Below, in pieces: positions 1-8,510 of a stretch of 32,670 nucleotides of DNA. The notes beneath the pieces were generated by a model. That model ran no database searches. It was not told the DNA's origin and was given only the letters and a program-made list of their open reading frames with translations. Source of the DNA: Thermoplasmata archaeon (lineage in GTDB: Archaea; Thermoplasmatota; Thermoplasmata; Halarchaeoplasmatales; Halarchaeoplasmataceae); NCBI GenBank assembly GCA_003551065.1, contig PULU01000074.1, positions 1 to 32,670 of the forward strand, given 5' to 3'. Both the position numbers and the translations under genes were made by a program. Each line of letters starts with the position of its first letter. Within the stretch, counting starts at the first letter, position 1.

Positions 1-399
1 CCTGCTAGAAACATAATATTCTTGAGTTATGCCCTCTCATATGCAGAAAGCATAGATGCTGACACTATTTACATTGGTGCCACTGCAGTCGATTACAGCG
101 GATATCCCGATTGCCGCCCTGCCTTTTTTAAAGCCTTTAAAAAGATGGCTAAAAAAGGTACAAAAAGAGGTATAGAAGGTAAAAAGATCGATATCAAGAC
201 TCCTTTGATCGATAAAAGTAAAGCTGGGATCATAGGAATAGGTGATGAATTATCTGTTCCATTTGAAAAGACATGGAGTTGTTACAAAGGCGGTGAAAAG
301 GCCTGTGGAGTCTGTGATTCGTGTAAACTGAGGTTGAAGGGATTCGATGAGGCTGGTCTAAAAGATTCTATTGTTTATGAGGACATTAAAGATCAGTGA
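1..399 (+). CDS. queC: 7-cyano-7-deazaguanine synthase QueC, C-terminal part (5' truncated by window)
   Basis: This is the last 132 residues of a QueC-type enzyme; the frame is open from base 1, so the listed TTG at 22 is not the real start. QueC converts 7-carboxy-7-deazaguanine to preQ0 using ATP and ammonia, and in archaea preQ0 feeds archaeosine made in tRNA. The visible evidence is the family stretch PARNIIFLSYALSYAES at the window edge, then YIGATAVDYSGYPDCRP, and near the end the zinc-binding cysteine cluster CYKGGEKACGVCDSCKLR. The gene ends at a TGA that directly abuts the stop codon of the opposing gene. Family assignment is firm; the N-terminal PP-loop ATPase motif lies outside the window. 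Confidence 0.93.
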   Translation, partial: PARNIIFLSYALSYAESIDADTIYIGATAVDYSGYPDCRPAFFKAFKKMAKKGTKRGIEGKKIDIKTPLIDKSKAGIIGIGDELSVPFEKTWSCYKGGEKACGVCDSCKLRLKGFDEAGLKDSIVYEDIKDQ

Positions 400-1203
400 C
401 TACTGGTGCCCCTTTCCTTTTTTCTTGTAATGGAAAGAGTATATAACTGCTGATGCTGCCATTGTGAGTATTATAATTCCCGTATTCAAAAAGGGTATAT
501 CATCATCGTCATCCTCTCTTTCCATCAATTCGTAATCGGTGAGTTCCTCTGTTAATTGTAAATTTCCATACAGATACTCCTCTCTCTTAACCATATTTTT
601 GACTTCAGGTGAATAGTAATAATATTCTACAAATTCTCCCATACCTTCATATTGGGTGATATTAATAACATAAGTATCGAAGGTGCCTGCCGGTACCTCT
701 ACCGTGGTTATCTCTTCTACCTTAAATTCCAGTTCCCATTCTTGTTGTTTCTCCCACGTACCTCCATCCTCTGGTTCTCTCCAGATTATCGTTGCGCTAT
801 CCCAAGTCGTTCCAACATCTAAAGGAAATTCGAATCGTTTTAAAGTTGGATTATATGCGAAAGTCCCCTCATCACTCATTTCGGCGACCAATGATAATCC
901 ATCGATGGTATAGAAATGTGTTTCTACAAAATCATCTATTGTATAATTTATCATGTAGCAGTCGAATATAGTTTCATCGATATCTATATGTTCTCTTTCG
1001 GAAACCATTTCAGCAGTGTAATTCTGTACACGATAACTCTCATTGCTTCTATAACTCCAATTATCCCCCTCTACCCATGTTGGTACTTCATCAGCTGAGA
1101 TATCACTACTCTCAGTCATAAGGGCAGATGATGAGATGATCAAAAATGATATTAAAATTAAAACGGTAGTAGTAACATACCTTTTAGGACTATGGTTAAC
1201 CAT
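400..1203 (-). CDS. Secreted or membrane-anchored protein of unknown function
   Basis: This protein is about 267 residues long and I do not recognise a named family. A hydrophobic N-terminal segment (VLILISFLIISSSALM) looks like a signal peptide or anchor. It is followed by an exported-looking domain beginning PTWVEGDNWSY, rich in Tyr, Asp and Glu. After an acidic run (EREDDDDD) comes a C-terminal hydrophobic helix starting PFLNTGIIIL and ending in a basic tail (YKKKGKGHQ). I moved the start from the ORF-track position 1254 to the ATG at 1203. That ATG has AGGTGAT five to six bases upstream, and a TATA-like box (ctatataagc, minus strand, 1231-1240) lies between the two candidates. The extracellular domain is probably held at the membrane by its C-terminal helix. 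The gene is tail-to-tail with queC with no gap. Confidence 0.8.
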   Translation of the reverse strand: MVNHSPKRYVTTTVLILISFLIISSSALMTESSDISADEVPTWVEGDNWSYRSNESYRVQNYTAEMVSEREHIDIDETIFDCYMINYTIDDFVETHFYTIDGLSLVAEMSDEGTFAYNPTLKRFEFPLDVGTTWDSATIIWREPEDGGTWEKQQEWELEFKVEEITTVEVPAGTFDTYVINITQYEGMGEFVEYYYYSPEVKNMVKREEYLYGNLQLTEELTDYELMEREDDDDDIPFLNTGIIILTMAASAVIYSFHYKKKGKGHQ

Positions 1204-1230
1204 GATATCACCTAAATCATTTTTTGCACC

Positions 1231-1240
1231 GCTTATATAG
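1231..1240 (-). promoter_or_regulatory. TATA-like box for the secreted protein gene
   Basis: The minus strand reads ctatataagc about 30 bp upstream of the preferred ATG at 1203. This predicts a transcript starting close to the ribosome binding site AGGTGAT. It rules against the longer ORF start at 1254, which would lie upstream of the promoter. Confidence 0.5.
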
Positions 1241-1294
1241 TTTTTCCAAAACAAAGGATGGTAACATGAGGACTATTTTTATGTATAATCCCGT

Positions 1295-1313
1295 ACTTTT
1301 TCTCAAAAAAGTG
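1295..1313 (-). terminator. Possible T-rich terminator/hairpin downstream of tRNA-Leu
   Basis: About 75 bp beyond the tRNA 3' end the minus strand carries ACTTTTTTGAGAAAAAGT. This combines an AT hairpin with a T-run and resembles an archaeal T-rich stop signal. A second small dyad (GCTAAC / GTTAGC, 1317-1336) lies between it and the tRNA. The function is inferred. Confidence 0.3.
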
Positions 1314-1385
1314 CCTGCTAACTCACTAACGTTAGCTGCCCATTTTTATCAACTTCTTTCACATACGTTCAAGAAGCGTGATAAA

Positions 1386-1470
1386 TGCGGGGGGAGGGAT
1401 TCGAACCCTCGGACCTCTACAGGACAGCGCCCTGAACGCTGCGCCGTTGGCCATGCTTGGCTACCCCCGC
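1386..1470 (-). tRNA. tRNA-Leu (anticodon CAG)
   Basis: The minus strand folds as a complete class II tRNA. The 7-bp acceptor stem is GCGGGGG paired with CCCCCGC, followed by discriminator A73, which is typical of leucine tRNAs. The anticodon arm is CAGCG-TTCAGGG-CGCTG, giving anticodon CAG. A long variable arm with a short CCT/AGG stem is present, and the T arm is GAGGG-TTCGAAT-CCCTC. The CCA end is not encoded; the next bases are TTTAT. No intron is seen. The plus-strand 99-residue ORF covering this region is an artefact. Confidence 0.95.
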
Positions 1471-1665
1471 ATGTTGTAACGAGTTTGGGAATGAGCCTGA
1501 ACAATCCTCAGAATATTTTGTAAGCGTTGTTCCTGATGATGAATTGTTTTGAGAGCGTAGTATTTACAGCATATTTCTAGTCAATGATATACGTTCAAAT
1601 CCTTAAGATATCCTAGTTCATAGGTTTTACCAATCTGGTTCATATGGCCCATGTAATGGGTCATA

Positions 1666-2577
1666 TCATTCTTCGATGCCTTTCTGGATCTCTAAAATCT
1701 CCATCTCAAAAGTCAGAGGTGTATTGTTGACTTCTTCGTTGAAATCGAGGGTTATCTTTTCTTCTGAAACACCTACAACTATGCCGGTTGTATCGGATCC
1801 CTGACCGCTTTCCATCTTTATATCTTGAATATCGGCAAAATCCTCCCGATGTAAGGCTATATGTTCTGCATCTACTAAGCTTGGCTTATCCACCTCGTGC
1901 CAGAGTTCTATAACATCATCGGATGAATCTATCGAAAGTACTTCCGTTGTCCAGTCCCAGGACCCCTCGATATAAGTCTGATAAGTTTCTCCTTCATCTG
2001 GTTGATGCATCATCGTGACTATTTCTCCCTCGATGGAGATAACGGTTTTGTCCCAACTCCAGAATCTATCAGTAACAACCATATTGATATTGGGTTCTTC
2101 CCCATATCTCCTACTGAAAGTATCCATATCTATCTCTTCGTAGACTGGTATCTTTTCATCTCTCTCGATATCTACGATCAGATCTTCACTCCACTCCGGA
2201 TAAGCTTTTTCAGGAGGAACGGTGAAAGTTTTAGTCTCCCCTTCCTGCATACCTATAATATTTTCGTTCCATCCTTCTATAACCCCTTCTCCGACAGTGA
2301 ATTGGAACGGTTCTCCCCGATCTCGCTCGGTGAAAGTTATGATAGTTGGATCAGTTACCTCTCTACTTGAATCAAATATTCTTTCTTCCTCATAGATCCT
2401 ATCATCTTCAAGCCATCCTTTATAATGGACGGTGACTATATCTCCTTCTTCGACAACATTTTCTGGTTCTTCAACTTCTTCGTCCTCAGTGAAATAATAT
2501 CTATTAACAGCAAGAGCTCCACCGATAGAAGCACCAATCAAAACGATCACGATGATGTAGATTGTAGTTCTGTTCAT
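1666..2577 (-). CDS. Membrane-anchored FKBP-type peptidyl-prolyl cis-trans isomerase (SlyD-like, with large insert)
   Basis: This 303-residue protein has an N-terminal membrane anchor (about residues 5-26, IYIIVIVLIGASIGGALAV), so the catalytic part probably faces outside. The FKBP fold begins near residue 44 (GDIVTVHYKGWLEDDRIYEE) and continues through FDSSRE, GEGVIEGWNENIIGMQEGE and the flap region PPEKAYPEWSEDL. The chain then runs for roughly 130 residues through a poorly conserved part. It returns to the expected last strand, GIVVGVSEEKITLDFNEEV, then LTFEMEILEIQKG. In SlyD and archaeal long FKBPs an insert-in-flap chaperone domain sits at this place. Here it is longer than usual and contains the Trp-rich stretch EGSWDWTTEVLSI. 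Likely role: folding of exported proteins. The usual DFNHPLAG motif has become DFNEEVNN, so isomerase activity is not certain. Confidence 0.85.
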   Translation of the reverse strand: MNRTTIYIIVIVLIGASIGGALAVNRYYFTEDEEVEEPENVVEEGDIVTVHYKGWLEDDRIYEEERIFDSSREVTDPTIITFTERDRGEPFQFTVGEGVIEGWNENIIGMQEGETKTFTVPPEKAYPEWSEDLIVDIERDEKIPVYEEIDMDTFSRRYGEEPNINMVVTDRFWSWDKTVISIEGEIVTMMHQPDEGETYQTYIEGSWDWTTEVLSIDSSDDVIELWHEVDKPSLVDAEHIALHREDFADIQDIKMESGQGSDTTGIVVGVSEEKITLDFNEEVNNTPLTFEMEILEIQKGIEE

Positions 2578-2676
2578 GTGTTATCATCTAATAAAAAATG
2601 TGCCCATGTAATAAATGTTGCGGACTCAAACATCGAACATCCTAAGACAAAAAGTCATAGTTACCAATGTTATAAC

Positions 2677-2684
2677 TATAAATA
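2677..2684 (+). promoter_or_regulatory. TATA box of purA
   Basis: The sequence tataaata lies about 30 bp before the purA ATG at 2713, within tataactataaataag. It predicts a very short leader, as is common in archaea. Confidence 0.5.
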
Positions 2685-2685
2685 A

Positions 2686-3993
<1,308 letters not shown>

Positions 3994-3995
3994 TT

Positions 3996-5441
3996 TTAAA
4001 ACTGTTCAGAAACTTTAAACTCCTTTCTCTCTTTTTCCCGCTGTTCACTGAAATATTCTCTGATGTCTTCTCTAACCTGGGTAGGATAGTCCTCGTTTAG
4101 ACAAGCTAAACAAAGTTCATTTTTTTCTCTTCCTATACCCTTTACAAGACCGTCTATCGTTTGATAAGTAAGTGAATCACAGCCAATATCCTCTCTTATC
4201 TCCTCAACCTTTTTATTTGCTGCTTTTAATTCGTGCTTCGTAGGCATATCAACACCGTAATAACAAGGAGCTTTGATCGGTGGACACCCCACAAGGAAAT
4301 GAACCTCTTCGGCTCCAGACTTTTTGACTAATTGAACGAGTTTTTTGGAGGTGGTCCCTCTCACTATCGAGTCATCGACCAATGCCACTTTTTTACCCTT
4401 GAGTTCTTCGATTATAGGATTCAGTTTTGTTCTCACGCCTGTTTCCCTTGATAACTGATCCGGCATGATGAAAGTTCGTCCAACATATCTGTTCCGTAAT
4501 AAACCCTCACGATAGGGGACTCCTAATTCTTCAGCTATGGCCAAAGCATACGTTCTAGCAGTATCTGGTACGGGTATCACAACATCTAGATCGTGATCGT
4601 TTTCCTTCCATTTATTAGCCAATTCCTTCCCCAATCTCAGTCTAGCTTCGTAAACGTTCGTCCTTTCTATTGTTGAATCTGATCTAGCAAAATAGACCCA
4701 CTCGAACATACAGTGTCGGGACATATTAGGTCTCACTTGTCTAGTTTCGATGGTTTTAGTCTCTCTGATCAGAATAGCCTCACCAGCTTTCACGTCTCTT
4801 ACAATGTCGTATCCCAAAATATCTAAAACTATATTTTCAGAGGCTACTGCATAACTCGAACCTTCAAGGGTTACTTTCTTACCGAATATCATAGGTCGTA
4901 TGCCGTGTGGATCACGGAATACCAGAAGTCCAAATCCCTGAATCAAAGCTATTACGGAATAACTTCCATTCAGTCTGTCCATGGTCCTCCCCACAGCTCT
5001 GAACAACGCCTTTTCGTTGATCTTGTCTTCCTTAGCCAACTCTCTAGAGAAAACAGCTAGTATGAGTTCAAGATCACATTGGGACATGAGATTGAATCCT
5101 CCTTCTTCTTCGATCTGCTTGTAGTTGACTATATTACCATTGTGAGCCATCCCTATCTTCAGTGGATAGACCGTTTGGAATGGTTGTGCATCCCTTCCAG
5201 GTTCAGATCCTATCGTAGGATAGCGAACATGCCCGATACCCATGTTTCCTCTCAAATTACTTAGTGTATTTTTATCAAAGACATCTCCTACAAGTCCAGG
5301 TCCTTTTATGATACGGGTATTTCCATCCTCTGCAATATATATCCCCGCACCGTTCTGACCCCTATGTTGGATGGCAAAAAGACCATTGTATAACTCTAAG
5401 GGTGCCTTATCTGTTCCTAATATACCGACGATCCCGCACAT
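3996..5441 (-). CDS. purF: Amidophosphoribosyltransferase
   Basis: This enzyme transfers ammonia from glutamine to PRPP, the first step of purine synthesis. The start MCGIVGILGTD places the nucleophilic Cys at position 2, so no propeptide has to be removed. The track's GTG start four codons earlier would bury it. The glutaminase domain shows QHRGQNGAGIY, GHVRYPT and MAHNGNIVNY. The phosphoribosyltransferase domain contains VIPVPDTART and the PRPP loop VALVDDSIVRGTTSKK. Four cysteines at the usual places (RHCMFEW, PPIKAPCYY and the CLACLNEDYP pair) indicate the Fe-S form as in Bacillus. Length is about 481 residues. It is the last gene of the minus-strand run and converges on purA. Confidence 0.97.
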   Translation of the reverse strand: MCGIVGILGTDKAPLELYNGLFAIQHRGQNGAGIYIAEDGNTRIIKGPGLVGDVFDKNTLSNLRGNMGIGHVRYPTIGSEPGRDAQPFQTVYPLKIGMAHNGNIVNYKQIEEEGGFNLMSQCDLELILAVFSRELAKEDKINEKALFRAVGRTMDRLNGSYSVIALIQGFGLLVFRDPHGIRPMIFGKKVTLEGSSYAVASENIVLDILGYDIVRDVKAGEAILIRETKTIETRQVRPNMSRHCMFEWVYFARSDSTIERTNVYEARLRLGKELANKWKENDHDLDVVIPVPDTARTYALAIAEELGVPYREGLLRNRYVGRTFIMPDQLSRETGVRTKLNPIIEELKGKKVALVDDSIVRGTTSKKLVQLVKKSGAEEVHFLVGCPPIKAPCYYGVDMPTKHELKAANKKVEEIREDIGCDSLTYQTIDGLVKGIGREKNELCLACLNEDYPTQVREDIREYFSEQREKERKEFKVSEQF

Positions 5442-5538
5442 GTGAATTACCACGTTTGTCGTTTTTAATACAATTTAATCAAATATGTAGGGGTGTTTTA
5501 AATGTATCGTATGTAATGTGAAGTCGATCCTACTATCA

Positions 5539-5557
5539 ACTATTATATATAAATAGT
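5539..5557 (-). promoter_or_regulatory. Candidate purF promoter (near-palindromic TATA region)
   Basis: The segment actattatatataaatagt is almost self-complementary and resembles a strong TATA box. If used on the minus strand it leaves a purF leader of about 80 nt. A weaker alternative (gtattaaaaac, minus strand, about 5463-5473) would give a leaderless purF transcript. The choice cannot be made from sequence alone. Confidence 0.4.
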
Positions 5558-5607
5558 AAAATGGACTTTTATTTTATATTGAATACATCGATGGCTAAGA
5601 CTAGTAG

Positions 5608-6177
5608 TTATATTTGAACCTGACAAACCTTTATAAAATTTTCAAAGATCTCAACGCCGTATTCAGTATGATCCACTTCTGGATGGAATTGAAGACCATA
5701 TATTTTCTTATCTTTATGTTTGAAAGCTTGATATTTGCAGGACTCCGATGTTGCAAGGTGTATCAATTTTGGTCCCAATTCTTTTACTTCGTCATTGTGA
5801 GATTCCCATGCAACGAATTCGTTAGGTATGTCGATAAAAAGATCATTCTCTTCCAGAACTTTGATATTTGTTTTCCCATACTCTGGACTTTCACTTGCGC
5901 CAGCTTCACCATCATAATATCTCGCGATGAATTGTGCTCCAACACAGATCCCTAGGATCGGCACATCCAACTTTTCGAGATATTTATCGGTCCTACCAAG
6001 TTTTAGATTTTCATCGGATATACGTGGAGCTCCGCCGGATAATATCAACCCATCGACTTCGATATCCTCCACGGGTGTATCATTCTTGATTATATCTGAA
6101 TCTATATCGAGGTACTTGAGAACCCTCCATTCCCGATGTGTCCATTGACCTCCATTGTCTACTACATCAATTTTCAT
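5608..6177 (-). CDS. guaAA: GMP synthase, glutamine amidotransferase subunit (archaeal stand-alone GuaA subunit A)
   Basis: This 189-residue class I glutamine amidotransferase supplies ammonia to a separate ATP-pyrophosphatase subunit that converts XMP to GMP. It shows the N-terminal pattern IDVVDNGGQWTHREWRVL, the oxyanion strand DGLILSGGAP, the nucleophile elbow LGICVGAQ with Cys78, and the catalytic HPE triad part in LQFHPEVDHTEYG (His165, Glu167). In most bacteria this domain is fused to the synthetase; the stand-alone form is the archaeal arrangement. The synthetase subunit is not in the window. It follows pyrG by 21 bp on the same strand, so the two are probably co-transcribed. Confidence 0.95.
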   Translation of the reverse strand: MKIDVVDNGGQWTHREWRVLKYLDIDSDIIKNDTPVEDIEVDGLILSGGAPRISDENLKLGRTDKYLEKLDVPILGICVGAQFIARYYDGEAGASESPEYGKTNIKVLEENDLFIDIPNEFVAWESHNDEVKELGPKLIHLATSESCKYQAFKHKDKKIYGLQFHPEVDHTEYGVEIFENFIKVCQVQI

Positions 6178-6198
6178 GATCTCAAACCTTATAATATA

Positions 6199-7809
6199 TT
6201 ATTTATTTTTTTGTTCCATGGTAGCTTTGATGAATTCAAGGAACAATGGTGCTGGTTTCATAGGTCTAGATGTGAACTCAGGATGGAACTGGCAGCCGAT
6301 AAAAAAGGGATGGTCTTCCACTTCCAAGATCTCCATCCTTTTTTTGTTAGGTGATTTTCCACTGAATTTGATACCTTTCTCTTCCATTTCATCTTTGTAA
6401 TCCAAATTTACCTCATACCTATGTCTATGTCTTTCTTTGATCTCTGTAGATCCGTATATTTCATGAGCTCTTGTTCCTTCTTCTATCAGGATCTTCTCAG
6501 AACCTAGCCTCATGGTTCCTCCCATCATATCGATACCTCGCTGCATGGGCAGAAGATCGATCACTGGGTGAGGTGTCTTTTCGTTGAACTCTGAACTGTT
6601 AGCTTCTTCTAATCCTAAAACATTTCTACAGAATTCAATAACGGAAACCTGGAATCCCAAACATATAGTTAATATAGGCACTTTGTTTTCTCTAGCAAAG
6701 TTTACTGCATTGATCTTTCCTTCGATACCTCTATTACCAAAACCACCCGGAATCAAAATACCATCCACATCATCTAAAAGTTTCTTAGGTTCATTTTCTT
6801 CGAGTTCTTCAGATTCTATCCATTTGATGTTTATTTCAGTTTTTGCTTCTGCCTGGCAGTGATGGAAAGCTTCAACGTGACTTTTGTATGCGTCTTCAAG
6901 TTCACAATATTTCCCAACTAAGGCTATTTTGACTTTTTCTGTGGGATTCTCATAGTTATCTAGGAATTCTTTCCACTCATGGATATCATGTTCAGGTTCT
7001 CCCAAGTTCAATTTCTTCATAACGTAATCGATGAATCCCTCTTCTTCCAATATAAGTGGTACCTGATATATACTTTCAGCATCCGGAGAACTGATCACTG
7101 CTTCCTTTGGAACATCGCAAAATAATGAAATCTTTCTTTTTGTTGATTCTTCTAATTTCTTCGGACTCCTACCCACGATTATATCCGGTTGGATACCGAT
7201 CTCTCTGAGTGCCTGGACTGAATGCTGGGTAGGTTTAGTTTTTTGTTCACCAACCACATCTAAAACGGGTATCAAAGTTGTATGTATAAAGATGAAATCA
7301 TTACTTTCTTCTCCGACCTCCATATGTAGCTGCCTACTCGCTTCCATAAAAGGCATGCTTTCGATATCGCCGATAGTCCCACCGATTTCGACCAGGACAA
7401 TATCAGCATCGGTTTCATCTGCAACTTTCCAGATCCTTCTGTTGATCTCATCGGTTATATGGGGTATTATCTGAACCGTTTTGCCTAAATATTTTCCAGC
7501 TCTTTCCTTTTCTATAACACTTCTGTACACTTTACCCGTCGTTATATTGTCGTCTCCGCAGAGGTCGATATCCAAGAATCGTTCATAATTTCCAAGATCT
7601 AGATCAGCCTCAGTCCCATCGTCTAAAACAAATACTTCGCCATGCTCGAAAGGATTCATAGTACCTGCATCGCAGTTCAGATATGGATCTATTTTAATAG
7701 CAGTAACAGAAAACCCGTTGGCTTTTAACAATTTTCCGAGAGAAGAAGTAACGACACCTTTTCCTAAACCCGATAAAACACCGCCCGTGACAATTATAAA
7801 TTTCGTCAT
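6199..7809 (-). CDS. pyrG: CTP synthase
   Basis: This 536-residue protein has the usual full CTP synthase length. It makes CTP from UTP, ATP and glutamine. The N-terminal synthetase domain begins [18 protein letters not shown], continues with [19 protein letters not shown] and the [11 protein letters not shown] segment, and includes [13 protein letters not shown]. The C-terminal glutaminase domain shows [13 protein letters not shown], the nucleophile region TICLGFQ (Cys near 382) and [11 protein letters not shown]. It sits between the THEP1 NTPase (38 bp upstream) and guaAA (21 bp downstream), a plausible three-gene transcript for nucleotide metabolism. Confidence 0.98.
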   Translation of the reverse strand: MTKFIIVTGGVLSGLGKGVVTSSLGKLLKANGFSVTAIKIDPYLNCDAGTMNPFEHGEVFVLDDGTEADLDLGNYERFLDIDLCGDDNITTGKVYRSVIEKERAGKYLGKTVQIIPHITDEINRRIWKVADETDADIVLVEIGGTIGDIESMPFMEASRQLHMEVGEESNDFIFIHTTLIPVLDVVGEQKTKPTQHSVQALREIGIQPDIIVGRSPKKLEESTKRKISLFCDVPKEAVISSPDAESIYQVPLILEEEGFIDYVMKKLNLGEPEHDIHEWKEFLDNYENPTEKVKIALVGKYCELEDAYKSHVEAFHHCQAEAKTEINIKWIESEELEENEPKKLLDDVDGILIPGGFGNRGIEGKINAVNFARENKVPILTICLGFQVSVIEFCRNVLGLEEANSSEFNEKTPHPVIDLLPMQRGIDMMGGTMRLGSEKILIEEGTRAHEIYGSTEIKERHRHRYEVNLDYKDEMEEKGIKFSGKSPNKKRMEILEVEDHPFFIGCQFHPEFTSRPMKPAPLFLEFIKATMEQKNK

Positions 7810-7847
7810 ACTCTATTCACGGGAGAAGAGTAATGTAAAGGAAGTGT

Positions 7848-8378
7848 TTAAGTTTTTGGTTTCCTATCGTTTTGAGATAGTATTTTTGTCAGGCTATTTT
7901 CTATGTCGATTTTGGTTTGTTCGAAATCGCCATCTAAATGAACCACGGTACCGTATTTATTGAATTTTGAAACATAATTTCTGTGGAGGACAGCTAATAC
8001 AGGGATATCTGATTCTAAGAGTTCTATAACTGCATATTCAAATTTATCACTGAAGAGTTCCATGGTCCCTATTTCATCTATCACAACTAGATCAGTTTCT
8101 GGGGAGATGTTCTTCAAACATCTATCTGTGAAATCTTCTAGGTCTTTCATATCGACTCGGTATTTACTCAATTTTGGACCTTCATCTTGGTCAACATGAG
8201 CTAGGATACCTTCTTTACCCCTAGCAACATCTACTAATTTAAAACCGACTCTACGATTATTTTCCCTTATATCTGGAGTTCTTATCCCCTCTATCTTCAA
8301 ATCCTTCTCTTCTATGATCTGCTGAACTAAAGTGCTTTTACCAGACCCTGATGCTCCGGTGATAAAAATATTATTCAT
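7848..8378 (-). CDS. THEP1-family nucleoside-triphosphatase (COG1618)
   Basis: This 176-residue P-loop NTPase starts MNNIFITGASGSGKST, with the Walker A lysine at residue 14. The THEP1 signature continues as IRTPDIRENNRRVGFKLVD. The Walker B segment is LVVIDEIGTMELFS near residue 97, and the last family strand is VLAVLHRNYV. THEP1 proteins hydrolyse several NTPs in vitro; their cellular job is not settled. The ATG has GGTG seven bases upstream, and an AT-rich TATA region (about 8409-8426) lies ahead of it. Being first in line with pyrG and guaAA hints at a nucleotide-related role, which is inference. Confidence 0.92.
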   Translation of the reverse strand: MNNIFITGASGSGKSTLVQQIIEEKDLKIEGIRTPDIRENNRRVGFKLVDVARGKEGILAHVDQDEGPKLSKYRVDMKDLEDFTDRCLKNISPETDLVVIDEIGTMELFSDKFEYAVIELLESDIPVLAVLHRNYVSKFNKYGTVVHLDGDFEQTKIDIENSLTKILSQNDRKPKT

Positions 8379-8458
8379 GGATTCACACCAATTAGACCAA
8401 TGATCCTATTATATTTATTATTTATACTCAGGCTTATACGGTTTACAACCAAAAATTA

Positions 8459-8467
8459 CCTATATAG
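8459..8467 (+). promoter_or_regulatory. TATA box of acs
   Basis: The sequence ctatatagt inside tacctatatagtaa lies about 50 bp before the acs ATG. It predicts a leader of about 20 nt carrying the ribosome binding site AGGTG. It shares the 130-bp divergent region with the THEP1 gene promoter. Confidence 0.45.
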
Positions 8468-8510
8468 TAATTCATTACAGATAGAATAGTTAGAGATATA
8501 GGTGTTTAAA

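Noticed and set aside
1317-1336. Small dyad GCTAAC/GTTAGC near the tRNA
   Set aside because: It is too short and in an untranslated stretch with no further context; it may just be part of the tRNA downstream region, so it is not listed as an operator.
1224-1523. 99-residue plus-strand ORF
   Set aside because: It runs antisense through the tRNA-Leu gene and has no protein-like features.
1471-1665. 195-bp gap between tRNA-Leu and the FKBP gene
   Set aside because: I looked for C/D box RNA motifs (a TGATGA is present near 1536) but found no matching D box, so no ncRNA is called; I see only a possible tRNA promoter (acaaaatattc on the minus strand).
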